Under the pieces are notes generated by a model. It was not told where the DNA came from and ran no database searches. It saw nothing but the letters and a program-made list of their open reading frames with translations. Position numbers and translations under genes: made by a program. A stretch of 64,000 bases of DNA. It comes from Oscillospiraceae bacterium. GTDB lineage: Bacteria; Bacillota; Clostridia; Oscillospirales; Ruminococcaceae. The stretch lies in contig JAFQBH010000012.1 of NCBI GenBank assembly GCA_017399765.1, positions 1-64,000 of the forward strand. Reading direction: 5' to 3'. Positions 1 to 7,811 of the stretch are shown here, one piece after another. Every line of letters starts with the position of its first letter. Within the stretch, counting starts at the first letter, position 1.

Positions 1-63
1 CCTGCTAAGGGCGTAGGCTGGCTCAAAACTGGCGCGAGGGTTCGAGTCCCTCCTTCTCCGCCA
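1..63 (+). tRNA. tRNA-Ser(GCT), 3' part (5' end outside window)
   Basis: The window opens inside the anticodon arm: the loop CTGCTAA gives anticodon GCT. It is followed by a long variable arm typical of tRNA-Ser, a T arm with GGTTCGAGTCC, an acceptor strand CTTCTCCG and an encoded CCA at 61-63. The acceptor and D arms lie before base 1. A rho-independent terminator follows directly. Confidence 0.93.
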
Positions 64-65
64 AA

Positions 66-103
66 AAATAACGACAAGCTCTTTGCTTGTCGTTATTTTT
101 TTG
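66..103 (+). terminator. Rho-independent terminator of tRNA-Ser
   Basis: The stem AACGACAAGC pairs with GCTTGTCGTT across a short loop and is followed by a T run. Confidence 0.9.
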
Positions 104-310
104 TTTAAATCGGACTCGAACCCTTGGAAAAGACGAGGGCGAACAGAAAACGATTCGGTGAATCGTTTTCCGCCCGAGAGATTTGCGAGAGTAAGCAGAG
201 CGCCGGGGAATTTTCGGAAGAGGCTTTTTGATTTTTGACAAGCGAAGCGCCGAGCAAATCAATAAGTTTTTGCTTTGCAAAAACTTAATTCGAGTCCCTC
301 CTTCTCCGTC
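104..310 (+). repeat. Hairpin-rich element ending in a copy of the tRNA-Ser 3' end
   Basis: The 20 bases ttcgagtccctccttctccg of the tRNA T arm and acceptor (41-60) recur exactly at 289-308, there followed by TCA instead of CCA. An inverted copy of the T-loop core (ggactcgaaccc) lies at 112-123. Between them are two perfect hairpins (147-169 and 264-286) and no plausible gene. A second terminator follows the second copy. This looks like a small element, or the remains of one, lodged at a tRNA 3' end; that origin is inference. Confidence 0.6.
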
Positions 311-311
311 A

Positions 312-347
312 AAAAACAACCGTCAGATTCTGACGGTTGTTTTTTTA
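312..347 (+). terminator. Rho-independent terminator after the second tRNA 3' copy
   Basis: The stem ACAACCGTCAGA pairs with TCTGACGGTTGT and is followed by seven T. Confidence 0.88.
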
Positions 348-376
348 TTGTATTTTAAAATAAAATCTGATATTAT
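348..376 (+). promoter_or_regulatory. Predicted sigma-A promoter of the EamA gene
   Basis: TTGTAT and TATTAT are separated by 17 bases, upstream of the GGAG site at 397-400. Confidence 0.5.
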
Positions 377-408
377 TTCGTTATAGTGCAAGGAAAGGAG
401 ATGTGCTT

Positions 409-1293
409 TTGAAAAACAAAGCGTGGGTTTCGCTTGTAACCTCGATGGTGATTTTCGGCACCATTGGAATTTTCAGAAAATATATTCCCTTTCCTTCAAG
501 CCTGATTGCTTTTTCAAGGGGCATAATCGGGTTCGTATTTCTTTTGTTTTTTCTTTGGATAACACGAAAGCCTTTTTCTGCGAAAAAAATCGGGAAAAGA
601 ATTTTGCCTCTTTGTATATCCGGGGCGATTATGGGTTTCAACTGGATTCTGCTTTTTGAAGCATATAATTTTACAAGTATCGCCACAGCTACACTTTGCT
701 ACTATATGGCGCCGATTTTTGTAATAATTGTTTCTCCGTTTCTTTTCGGCGAAAAGCTTGGAATGAAAAAAATTCTTTGTGCTTTCGGTGCGGTTGCGGG
801 AATGATTTTTGTTTCCGGCATAACAAAAGAAGGTTTCGGTTCATTTTCGGAAACAAAAGGAATTTTGCTTGGTCTTGGCGCGGCTGTCCTTTATGCTTCG
901 GTTGTTGTTATGAACAAAAAAACTCCGGACGTTCCTTCGTTTGAAAAAACAGTTGTTCAGCTGGGAAGTTCCGCCGCGGTTATTTTTCCATATATTCTTT
1001 TGACCGAAGACCTTTTTTCGCTTGAACTTACCGCAAAAACGGTTCTGCTTCTTTTGATAGTTGGAATTGTGCATACGGGAATAGCTTATGTACTTTACTT
1101 CGGAAGCATCGGAAAACTTTCCGCCCAAACAACGGCAATATTCAGTTATGTGGACCCTGTTTCGGCAATAATTTTTTCTGCGGTTTTTCTTAACGAAAAG
1201 CTTTCTTTTTCGGAAACTGTCGGTGCGGTGCTTGTTTTAGGCTGTGCCATTTTAAGTGAAACGGAAATCGGAACAAATAAAAAACGCGTCTGA
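409..1293 (+). CDS. DMT-superfamily (EamA) membrane transporter
   Basis: This is a 294-residue, ten-helix membrane protein of the drug/metabolite transporter superfamily, which usually exports amino acids or small metabolites. Two EamA halves are visible: residues 1-140, beginning with SLVTSMVIFGTIGIF, and about 150-290, ending with the typical YVDPVSAIIFSAVFLNE segment. A GTG at 403 is also in frame but sits only two bases from the AAGGAAAGGAG site. The TTG at 409 has an eight-base gap and gives the expected MKNKAW start, so I chose it. The substrate cannot be told from sequence. The stop codon lies inside the terminator stem. Confidence 0.9.
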   Translation: MKNKAWVSLVTSMVIFGTIGIFRKYIPFPSSLIAFSRGIIGFVFLLFFLWITRKPFSAKKIGKRILPLCISGAIMGFNWILLFEAYNFTSIATATLCYYMAPIFVIIVSPFLFGEKLGMKKILCAFGAVAGMIFVSGITKEGFGSFSETKGILLGLGAAVLYASVVVMNKKTPDVPSFEKTVVQLGSSAAVIFPYILLTEDLFSLELTAKTVLLLLIVGIVHTGIAYVLYFGSIGKLSAQTTAIFSYVDPVSAIIFSAVFLNEKLSFSETVGAVLVLGCAILSETEIGTNKKRV

Positions 1294-1310
1294 AAAGACG
1301 CGTTTTTTAT
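1281..1310. terminator. Bidirectional terminator between convergent genes
   Basis: AAAACGCGTCT pairs with AGACGCGTTTT around a short loop, with T/A runs on both sides. The left arm includes the last codons and stop of the EamA gene and can also serve the minus-strand gene ending at 1310. Confidence 0.88.
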
Positions 1311-2152
1311 TATCCAAAATATTTTTTGAAACGCTCTTTTGTTTCCGCAGAAAAATAAAGAAGCCCGGTTTCAAGATCTTTTTCGGTGTCGTTTGTAATG
1401 TGTCCGGCAAGACTTTCGCCGGAAGAAGCAAGCGTTTCGATGAGTTTTGAATATTTTTCCTTATCAAAAGCGGAAACGTCGGTTTCGGTATAGTTGAAAA
1501 TTGTTGTGTAAATGCTGCTTTCGGGAAGAAAACGCCGCAGTCTTCTGTTCAGAAAAGCGGCGGTAATTCGAGAAACAATGTCGCATCTTTCTGCTTCGGA
1601 AAATTTGGGGGAAAGGGCAATGTCGCAAATTTTTTTGCCGTTCATGTTCTGAACCCCTGAAGAAAGATTGACGTAAGAACTTCCTTCGGAATATTTTATT
1701 TCTTTTGGAAGAAGGTAATCAAAAGTTCCTGCTTTTGCGACAATTTCTTCGGCGGATTGCCTGTTCCAGATGAAATACCCGGAAAATTCGGTTCCAAGGT
1801 TGGTTTCAACCGCACCGGCAAAAATTTCCGGAGAAACGGAAGAAAAAAGGGAACCGGCGGAAACAAAAACGCCGCCGTAATTCAAAGCGGCTTTTTCCGA
1901 AAAAGTAAAAACCGGAATTCTTCCGGTTTTTGCGTCAAAATTTATGATTGTAAAAGGGCCTGCCCCTTTTTCATTTTCAAAAGCAAGAAGAAAGACGGCG
2001 CTTTCTGTTTCAAGAAAAACGTCGCTTTCGGGAATTTCTGTTTCGGGCTTCGTAATGCGGTTTCCGGAAAAGCGGAAAACAAAGAAAGCGGCGGCTGAAA
2101 AGCAAAAAACAAACCCGACAGAAAAAGCAAGCAGGAAAATTCGAAATCTCAT
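1310..2152 (-). CDS. Degenerate LytR-CpsA-Psr (LCP)-like membrane-anchored protein
   Basis: The 280-residue protein has one N-terminal membrane anchor (residues 5-27) and an outside domain that follows the LCP fold step by step. It has a strand like the LLG-x-D start, an INFDAKTGRIPVF segment where LCP proteins read inp-k-v-SIPRDT, a LNYGG motif, the id-Y-v segment (GYFIWNRQSAEEIV), and NLSSGVQNMNGKK matching the l-G-q-LnG element. LCP enzymes attach wall polymers to peptidoglycan. Here the catalytic arginine/aspartate residues around SIPRDT and RSDT are replaced, so wall-polymer ligase activity is doubtful. It could be a regulator or binder. The family call rests on pattern matching by eye. 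Confidence 0.6.
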   Translation of the reverse strand: MRFRIFLLAFSVGFVFCFSAAAFFVFRFSGNRITKPETEIPESDVFLETESAVFLLAFENEKGAGPFTIINFDAKTGRIPVFTFSEKAALNYGGVFVSAGSLFSSVSPEIFAGAVETNLGTEFSGYFIWNRQSAEEIVAKAGTFDYLLPKEIKYSEGSSYVNLSSGVQNMNGKKICDIALSPKFSEAERCDIVSRITAAFLNRRLRRFLPESSIYTTIFNYTETDVSAFDKEKYSKLIETLASSGESLAGHITNDTEKDLETGLLYFSAETKERFKKYFG

Positions 2153-2206
2153 AAAAAACGCCTCCGGATTTTATTTTTCCCCGAAAGCGTTTTAAAAATT
2201 CAGTTA

Positions 2207-2935
2207 TTATTCCAATTCTGAAAGACGTTTCATTCCTTCCGCGGCAAGAAGAATTTCTTTTTCGGAAGGTTTTTGAACAGTATAGTGTTGAAAAATTATA
2301 AACGGGTTTAATGGATTGAAAAAATTAATGAAAAGAAGAATAAGTGTTGCAAATGAAATTACAATGAACCATAAAAAACCGATTTTGGGAATCAAAGCAA
2401 AACCTGTTCCCAAAGCAGCGGAAAAAATTACGGCAGAAGCTGCATAAACCGTTCCGCATTCATTATGATAAGGAGAATGATTTTTAAAATCCTCTGAAGC
2501 GGGGATTTTTTTGTTTTTCAAATAAAATCCCACCGCGATATGTTCCGCGCCGTGGAAGCGTTTGAACTGCTCAAGGTTTTCTTTTGCCGGATAAAGGCTT
2601 TTTACGGCATAAATCAAAACAAGAACCGGAAAATATGCCAAAGCAGAAAACAAAAACGCGCCGAAAACCGAAAAAAATCCGCCGATAAAAATCCATACCG
2701 CCGCAATTATCAATATGAACGCCAAAAGTTCCGCTGCGAGAAGTTTGAATATTTTTCCGGTGGGTTCGCTTTTTGCCGGTTTGTCAAGCCTTTGCATTTC
2801 TTTAAAAAGTTCGTTTTTATTCCCGGTTTTGAAAAACGGTTCGGAATCTTTGTAAAAACAAAAAACGGCATTTTCGTTCTTTTTTTCAGTATCGTAAAAA
2901 ACGATTCCCACAGAGGAAGATTCACCGCCAAGCAA
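2207..2935 (-). CDS. DUF1385 (YqhQ-like) membrane protein
   Basis: The 242-residue protein has three to four membrane helices (about 65-120 and 165-205) and the DUF1385 signature RFHGAEHIAVGFYLKN followed by HNECGTVYA. In the family these histidines and the cysteine are conserved but the role is not firmly known. The start is a TTG at 2935 with an AAAGGGGGCG site nine bases upstream. It lies immediately downstream of spoIIID on the same strand, with about 65 bp between them that hold a possible TATAAT box, so it probably has its own promoter. The protein is shorter than typical YqhQ (about 300 residues). Confidence 0.75.
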   Translation of the reverse strand: MLGGESSSVGIVFYDTEKKNENAVFCFYKDSEPFFKTGNKNELFKEMQRLDKPAKSEPTGKIFKLLAAELLAFILIIAAVWIFIGGFFSVFGAFLFSALAYFPVLVLIYAVKSLYPAKENLEQFKRFHGAEHIAVGFYLKNKKIPASEDFKNHSPYHNECGTVYAASAVIFSAALGTGFALIPKIGFLWFIVISFATLILLFINFFNPLNPFIIFQHYTVQKPSEKEILLAAEGMKRLSELE

Positions 2936-2999
2936 AAGAAAACGCCCCCTTTGATTTTATGTAATGATTATAACATAAAACCAAAGAGGACACCATGTT

Positions 3000-3251
3000 T
3001 TAGCGCAGTTTTGCGTATTTTTCCTTGGTGGCTTTTCCGCCGCGGATGTGGCGTTCCTGTTTGTTTTTTTCAAGAATGGTTTTAACTTCGGAATAAAGAT
3101 TCGGATTAAGGTGCCGAAGCCTTTCAGAAACGTCCTTGTGAATCGTACTTTTACTGACTCCGAATTTTTTTGCGGCGGAGCGAACCGTTGCTTTGTTTTC
3201 GATTATGTATTCTGCGGCAAGAATCGTTCTTTCTTCCGGCATGCCTTTCAT
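3000..3251 (-). CDS. spoIIID: Sporulation transcriptional regulator SpoIIID
   Basis: The 83-residue DNA-binding protein matches SpoIIID over its whole length: a helix-turn-helix (TVRSAAKKFGVSKSTIHKDV), SERL, and the C-terminal HIRGGKATKEKY basic element. SpoIIID acts in the mother cell after sigma-E activation, repressing or activating many sporulation genes. An upstream in-frame start at 3290 exists, but ATG 3251 has a CAGGAGGG site at ideal spacing and gives the family's normal length. Its presence indicates a genome with an endospore programme. Confidence 0.95.
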   Translation of the reverse strand: MKGMPEERTILAAEYIIENKATVRSAAKKFGVSKSTIHKDVSERLRHLNPNLYSEVKTILEKNKQERHIRGGKATKEKYAKLR

Positions 3252-3375
3252 AAAAAAATCCCTCCTGAAAAATTGGTGAGTATAAAGCATATTCGGAAAG
3301 GAAAGTTTTTATTCCAGAACCGGAAAAAGTCTTGAAAAAGCCGGAAAATGTGTTAATATGGTAACGTAACTAAAA

Positions 3376-3394
3376 CTCTCATGCCGCTTTAGAG
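3376..3394 (+). promoter_or_regulatory. Predicted MerR operator in front of its own gene
   Basis: The 19 bases CTCTCATGCCGCTTTAGAG match the operator at 4283-4301 at 16 of 19 positions and lie 18 bp before the merR-family start codon. A possible promoter (TTGAAA at 3332) sits upstream, so binding here could repress the regulator's own gene. Confidence 0.6.
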
Positions 3395-3412
3395 TTTTTT
3401 GGAGGCGAAAAT

Positions 3413-4252
3413 ATGAAGAACGAACTTTTAAGCATCGGAGAAATGGCTAAAATAAACAATATTTCCGTTTCGACCCTTAGGCTTTATGATGAAATCGGGC
3501 TTATAAAACCCTGCTACACCGATAAGGAAAGCCGCTATCGCTATTATAATATCCGCCAGAACGCAAGGCTTGATATGATACAGTATATGAAGGCTCTAGG
3601 AATGGAGCTTAAGGAAATAAAGGAGGTTCTTGAAAGCGGCGACACAAAGCTTATCGAATCCATTCTTATTCACCGCAAAAAACAGGTGAAAGAGCAGATG
3701 GCGAACCTTAACCTTCAGCTTGCGGCGATTTCGCGTACCATCGAAAGCCTTGAACGCTACAGAAAATCTCCAAGCATCGGAACCATTACAATTGAATATA
3801 TCCCACACAGAAAGATTTATTCAATGCCGACTTCCATAAATTTTTATGATTACGGAATCGAAGTTTATGAAAACGAGCTTAAAGAACTTAAAAACAGCCT
3901 TATAAAGCATAATCTTCCCCAGATTTATTACTGCAACGCCGGAACAACCATGAAAAAGGAAAGTTTTCTTGAAGGAAAACTTGAATCCGACGAAATTTTT
4001 GTTCTTGTTGATGATGATTTTCCCCAGAGCGATTCCATAAAACGAATCGAGAGCGGAATGTACGTCTGCATTTATCTTGACAGTTTTGATGACGAAAAGG
4101 AATACGCAAAGCGTCTTCTGGAATATTGCAGGGAAAACAATTATAAGGTTGCGGGGGATTATATCTGCGAAGTTCTTACGGAATTCAGCGTTTTTGATGA
4201 CGAAAAAAGGGGAATGTTCCTTCGCCTTCAGGTTCCGGTGGCTTTCCGATAA
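3413..4252 (+). CDS. MerR-family transcriptional regulator with GyrI-like effector domain
   Basis: The 279-residue protein begins with a MerR winged helix (residues 4-75: LLSIGEMAKINNISVSTLRLYDEIGLIKP then YRYYNIRQNARLDMIQYMKALGMELKEI), followed by a dimerising coiled coil (about 75-120) and a C-terminal domain of about 150 residues resembling the GyrI/BmrR ligand-binding fold. It is followed by a dehydrogenase whose promoter has the 19-bp spacer that MerR proteins untwist, with a dyad in the spacer. The regulator therefore very likely activates that gene. The ligand is unknown; a substrate or product of the dehydrogenase is a reasonable guess. Confidence 0.88.
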   Translation: MKNELLSIGEMAKINNISVSTLRLYDEIGLIKPCYTDKESRYRYYNIRQNARLDMIQYMKALGMELKEIKEVLESGDTKLIESILIHRKKQVKEQMANLNLQLAAISRTIESLERYRKSPSIGTITIEYIPHRKIYSMPTSINFYDYGIEVYENELKELKNSLIKHNLPQIYYCNAGTTMKKESFLEGKLESDEIFVLVDDDFPQSDSIKRIESGMYVCIYLDSFDDEKEYAKRLLEYCRENNYKVAGDYICEVLTEFSVFDDEKRGMFLRLQVPVAFR

Positions 4253-4278
4253 ATTAATAAAAATTTAACAAAAAACTC

Positions 4279-4309
4279 TTGACTCTCAACCTGCTTTAGA
4301 GATTATAAT
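4279..4309 (+). promoter_or_regulatory. MerR-type promoter with 19-bp spacer and operator dyad
   Basis: TTGACT and TATAAT are separated by 19 bases instead of 17, the hallmark of MerR-activated promoters. The imperfect dyad CTCTCAACCTGCTTTAGAG (4283-4301) occupies the spacer. The same word precedes the adjacent MerR gene. Confidence 0.85.
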
Positions 4310-4344
4310 TGTGTTAACAAATAAACATAAAAGGGGTATTTATT

Positions 4345-5370
4345 ATGGAAAAAGTTAAAGTAGTACAGTACGGCTGCGGAAAAATGGCAAAATACATCAT
4401 CCGTTACCTTTATGAAAAAGGCGCACAGATCGTTGGCGCAATCGACGTTGACCCTGCAGTAGTAGGCATGGATATCGGCGATTTTGCAGAACTCGGCGTA
4501 AAAACCGGCGTTACCATCAAATCCGATGCAGACGAAGTTCTTGACAACTGCGACGCAGACATCGCTGTTGTAACCCTTTTCTCCCTTGTAAGTGACTGCT
4601 ATGATCATTTCGAAAAATGCCTTTCCCGCGGCATCAACGTAATCACCACCTGCGAAGAATCCACCGGCAGCTGGAGCACCAGCCCCGAACTCACCAACAA
4701 ACTTGACGTTATCGCAAAAGAAAACAACTGCACTTTCGTCGGTTCCGGTATGGAAGATATCTTCTGGGTAAACATGGTCGGTATGGTAGCAGGCGGCTGC
4801 GAGAAAATCACCAAAATCGAAGGCGCTGTTTCCTATAACGTAGAAGATTACGGTCTTGCTCTTGCAGAAGCACACGGCGTTGGCCTTACCCCCGAAGAAT
4901 TTGAAGAACAGATCGCTCATCCCGAAGTTCTCGAACCTTCCTACGTTTGGTCTTCCAACGAATCCCTTGCTTCCAAATTCGGCTGGACCGTTAAATCCAA
5001 CAGCCAGAAATGCGTTCCTTATTTCTATGATTCCGATCTTTATTCCGAAACCATGGGCAAAGTTATCCCCAAAGGCAACTGCATCGGTATGGCAGCAGTA
5101 GTTACCACCGAAACCTTCCAGGGACCGGTTATCGAAACCCAGTGCATCGGTAAAGTTTACGGACCCGATGACGGCGATATGTGCGACTGGAAAATCACCG
5201 GCGAACCCGACGTTGAATTCCACGTTGTTAAACCCGCAACCGTTGAACACACCTGCGCAACCATCGTAAACCGCATTCCCGACGTTCTCAATGCTCCTGC
5301 AGGCGTTGTAACCGTTGATCAGCTCGACGAAATTAAATATCTCACTTTCCCGATGGAAAATTATTGCTGA
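4345..5370 (+). CDS. NAD(P)-dependent dehydrogenase related to 2,4-diaminopentanoate dehydrogenase / DapB N-domain
   Basis: The 341-residue protein has an N-terminal Rossmann fold ([17 protein letters not shown], then [11 protein letters not shown]) and the overall plan of the dihydrodipicolinate-reductase-like family that includes 2,4-diaminopentanoate dehydrogenase of ornithine fermentation. Conserved stretches include [20 protein letters not shown] and [16 protein letters not shown]. It is driven by a MerR-type promoter and has a strongly biased codon choice (GTT, GAA, AAA, TCC, ATC), unlike most neighbours, which suggests very high expression. The substrate is not certain: no other ornithine-degradation genes are nearby, so an amino-acid or diamino-acid dehydrogenase role is inference. 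Confidence 0.75.
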   Translation: MEKVKVVQYGCGKMAKYIIRYLYEKGAQIVGAIDVDPAVVGMDIGDFAELGVKTGVTIKSDADEVLDNCDADIAVVTLFSLVSDCYDHFEKCLSRGINVITTCEESTGSWSTSPELTNKLDVIAKENNCTFVGSGMEDIFWVNMVGMVAGGCEKITKIEGAVSYNVEDYGLALAEAHGVGLTPEEFEEQIAHPEVLEPSYVWSSNESLASKFGWTVKSNSQKCVPYFYDSDLYSETMGKVIPKGNCIGMAAVVTTETFQGPVIETQCIGKVYGPDDGDMCDWKITGEPDVEFHVVKPATVEHTCATIVNRIPDVLNAPAGVVTVDQLDEIKYLTFPMENYC

Positions 5371-5420
5371 TTCCTTAATTAAGCCGAAAAAGGGCGAAAC
5401 TCCCAATTCGCCTTGAAAAG

Positions 5421-5452
5421 AAAAAGCTCACCGCCTGCGGTGAGCTTTTTTG
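5421..5452 (+). terminator. Terminator of the dehydrogenase gene
   Basis: AAAAGCTCACCG pairs with CGGTGAGCTTTT around CCTG, followed by a T run. Confidence 0.9.
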
Positions 5453-5470
5453 TTTAATTTTGGGAAAATA

Positions 5471-5497
5471 TTGTAGGGCGGGGGCTTGCTCCCGCCG
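5471..5497. repeat. Short intergenic palindromic repeat
   Basis: The sequence GGCGGGGGCTTGCTCCCGCC forms a hairpin directly next to the stop codon of the following minus-strand gene and is far more GC-rich than its surroundings. It looks like a REP-type dispersed repeat. Dispersal elsewhere in the genome is inferred. Confidence 0.5.
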
Positions 5498-5498
5498 T

Positions 5499-6077
5499 TT
5501 AAAGTTTAAAAATCACCGCCATAAGATAGGTCAGAAGAAAAGCCGCAACGGCGCAGCCTATCGCGATCAGGATTTTCTGATAGGGACGCTTTGCCTTTTC
5601 CCGTTCTTTTTCAATTTCATCAAGACGCTTTCCTTCCATAAAGGCGTTTATTTCTTTATATGACTGAATATCGAATTTCTTTTTCTGCTTTTCAACTTTT
5701 ATCGCTTCAACAAATCCAAGGATGAAAACAATTCCGTAAATAACTGCGCCCCAGATCCCAAAAAGTTTCAGCAGCGGAACTAGCATAAACAAAGCCCAGA
5801 TGTAGGCAAGGGTAAGTCTGCGGTTCGCCTTGTTTAAATATTCGATATCTTCTGTTTTGATTTTTTCGTTCATTTCCTCAATATCTCCTTTGACCAAAGA
5901 ATCAAGAGAAACGCCGAAAACTTCCGCCATCAAAACAAGGCTGTTTATATCCGGATAGCTTTTGTCGTTTTCCCAGTTGGAAACGGTCTGGCGGGTAACA
6001 AAGATTTTATCCGCAAATTCCTCCTGAGAAAGTCCGAGCTTTGCGCGGTGAGTTTTAATTTGTTTTCCTATTTCCAT
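5499..6077 (-). CDS. XRE-family regulator with C-terminal membrane helices
   Basis: The 192-residue protein has an N-terminal XRE/Cro helix-turn-helix (LGLSQEEFADKIFVTRQTVSNWENDKSYPD) and, after a short linker, a hydrophobic pair at about 88-125 and a last helix at about 168-190. Membrane-bound XRE repressors of this layout are common in Clostridia and their signals are mostly unknown. An ATG at 6086 is possible, but the GGGAGGA site touches it; ATG 6077 has a usable spacing. Another gene of the same design lies at 10745. Confidence 0.85.
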   Translation of the reverse strand: MEIGKQIKTHRAKLGLSQEEFADKIFVTRQTVSNWENDKSYPDINSLVLMAEVFGVSLDSLVKGDIEEMNEKIKTEDIEYLNKANRRLTLAYIWALFMLVPLLKLFGIWGAVIYGIVFILGFVEAIKVEKQKKKFDIQSYKEINAFMEGKRLDEIEKEREKAKRPYQKILIAIGCAVAAFLLTYLMAVIFKL

Positions 6078-6164
6078 AAAAGGCATTCCTCCCTTGCTTT
6101 TGATTTTAGCAGAAAAGAAGATTTTTTGCTGTCAAAAGTCTTTTACATCAGCCTTTTGAAGATG

Positions 6165-6189
6165 AAAAAACCGCCTTGCGGCGGTTTTC
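6165..6189 (-). terminator. Terminator of the carboxypeptidase gene
   Basis: AAAACCGCC and GGCGGTTTT form a stem; on the minus strand a T run follows. It lies between two minus-strand genes. Confidence 0.8.
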
Positions 6190-6190
6190 T

Positions 6191-7066
6191 TTATTTTATA
6201 ATTTCAAGATATTCCTCGAGGCAAAGACCGTTTTCCATAATATATTCCGCGGCTTCAACTCCGACGTAGCGGTAATGCCATGGTTCATAGGTGATTCCGG
6301 TGATGTCCTGTTTATCTTTCGGATAGCGAAGAATGAACCCGAATTCGGCGCAGTGTTCATACATCCATTTAAAGGAATCGAAATTTTCGTAATCGTGTTC
6401 AAGGTCGCTGTAATAATTCCAGTAATCGGCGGAAACAAGATCCATCGCAAGACCGGTGTGGTGTTCGCTTGTTCCGGGCGGTGCAACCCATTTTGCGGCT
6501 TCAACCTTTGCGTCCGCTTCGGAATAGCCGTAACCGATATATTGGTTAACTTTGCGCTGATAAAGTTCGGCGGATTTTTCAACTGTGCGGTAGGCGGAGC
6601 AAAGCTGCATATTAAAACCCGCTTCCTTTGCTGCGGCAACAAGATTTCTTGCGCTTTCCGCCGCTTTTATATCCATTTTATATTTTCCCTGAACCGTTTC
6701 AAGTTCAAGGGTATAATCTTCCGGAATATAGTTCCATGGATTGACGAGTATAAGCGTTCCGTAATTCTTCGGGGAAAGTTCTTCAGTTTCGGAAGAACTT
6801 GTTTCCGGAAGGGAAGAACTGGTTATTGAAGGAGCGGAACTTTCGCTTATGGAAGAAGTTTCGGAAGAAGTTTCGGAACTTTCGCTTTCGGAAGGAGGGG
6901 AAGATTCTTCGGAAGAAGAGCTTTCAGAAGGTTCGGCAGGAGAAATAATTATCTGTACGGAACTGCTTTCGGAAGAACTTTCGGAAACGGTCGGTTCTTT
7001 TGAGCATCCTGCGCTCAAAATGAGCATTATGCAGAGCGCAAACGGTAAAATTTTACGAAAAATCAT
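6191..7066 (-). CDS. VanY-type D-alanyl-D-alanine carboxypeptidase lipoprotein (peptidase M15B)
   Basis: The 291-residue precursor has a lipoprotein signal (lipobox LSAGC, residues about 17-21), then a serine/glutamate-rich linker to about residue 100, then an M15B catalytic domain. Zinc and active-site motifs are intact: SAYRTVEKSAELY, SEHHTGLAMD, and EPWHYRYVG. Such enzymes trim the terminal D-Ala from peptidoglycan stem peptides outside the cell. The start overlaps the end of rsmE by four bases, so the two are co-transcribed. No vanS/vanR-like genes are nearby, so a role in vancomycin resistance is not suggested. Confidence 0.92.
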   Translation of the reverse strand: MIFRKILPFALCIMLILSAGCSKEPTVSESSSESSSVQIIISPAEPSESSSSEESSPPSESESSETSSETSSISESSAPSITSSSLPETSSSETEELSPKNYGTLILVNPWNYIPEDYTLELETVQGKYKMDIKAAESARNLVAAAKEAGFNMQLCSAYRTVEKSAELYQRKVNQYIGYGYSEADAKVEAAKWVAPPGTSEHHTGLAMDLVSADYWNYYSDLEHDYENFDSFKWMYEHCAEFGFILRYPKDKQDITGITYEPWHYRYVGVEAAEYIMENGLCLEEYLEIIK

Positions 7067-7797
7067 TTTATCTCCATTTCTCCGGCGGCAAACATAATTG
7101 CTGAAAGTGCCGCAACGGGTGCTGTTTCACATCTTAATATTCTCGGACCGAGGGAGGCTATCAAAGCACCATGCTCGGAAGCAAATTTGGCTTCATCATC
7201 GGAAAAACCGCCCTCGCTGCCGACCATCATTGCGATTTTTCCGCCGGTTCTTTTCTCCATTATTTCGCGAAGAGGATATTTTGCGTGCTCAAAAAAGAAA
7301 ATCGGGGTTTCGAAATTTTCCATTTCGAGCACCGCGTTTTTAAAACTGAGCAGTTCGCCCACTTCCGGAAGTTTTCCGCGTCCGCTTTGTTTTGCGGCTT
7401 CGTCCGCAATTTTGCGAAGTCTTTGGAGCTTTTTCTTCATCGTCTTTTCGTCCGGACGGGAAATGCATCTTGAAGTCATAACCGGAACGATTTTTGAAAC
7501 TCCGAGCTCGACGGATTTCTGGATTATGTATTCGAGCTTATCGAACTTCGGAAGCGCCTGGTAAAGAACAACTTCCGTTTCCGGTTCCGCAATGGAATTC
7601 CTTCTTTCGGTTATATCGAGGACAACGCTTTCCGGAAAAGCTTCGCGGATAACGGCTTCGGCTTCCGTTCCTTTTCCGTCGCAAAGAACAAGGCTTTCAC
7701 CTTTTTTCATACGGAGAGAAAGAGCGATATGGCGGGCGTCGTCGCCGGTTATTTCAATAAAATCGCTCTGAACGCTTTCAACAAAAAATCTCGGCAT
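7063..7797 (-). CDS. rsmE: 16S rRNA (uracil(1498)-N(3))-methyltransferase RsmE
   Basis: The 244-residue protein has the PUA-like N-terminal domain (MPRFFVE...DDARHIALSLRMKKG) and the SPOUT methyltransferase domain with a deep trefoil knot. Diagnostic segments are IIQKSVELGVSKIVPVMTSR, AAKQSGRG, VGSEGGFSDDEA and LGPRILRCETA. It methylates U1498 of 16S rRNA using S-adenosylmethionine. Length and motifs are normal. It lies upstream of the carboxypeptidase with a four-base overlap. Confidence 0.96.
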   Translation of the reverse strand: MPRFFVESVQSDFIEITGDDARHIALSLRMKKGESLVLCDGKGTEAEAVIREAFPESVVLDITERRNSIAEPETEVVLYQALPKFDKLEYIIQKSVELGVSKIVPVMTSRCISRPDEKTMKKKLQRLRKIADEAAKQSGRGKLPEVGELLSFKNAVLEMENFETPIFFFEHAKYPLREIMEKRTGGKIAMMVGSEGGFSDDEAKFASEHGALIASLGPRILRCETAPVAALSAIMFAAGEMEIK

Positions 7798-7811
7798 TGT
7801 TTTTCCTCCAA

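Noticed and set aside
23..319. Minus-strand frame of 98 codons across the tRNA and the repeat element
   Set aside because: It runs through a tRNA gene and two terminators and ends in the familiar tRNA-derived E-G-L-E-P type sequence, an annotation artefact.
6191..7066. VanY-type gene as part of a vancomycin-resistance cluster
   Set aside because: No vanH/A/X or regulatory genes are adjacent; the neighbour is housekeeping rsmE, so it is an ordinary wall carboxypeptidase.
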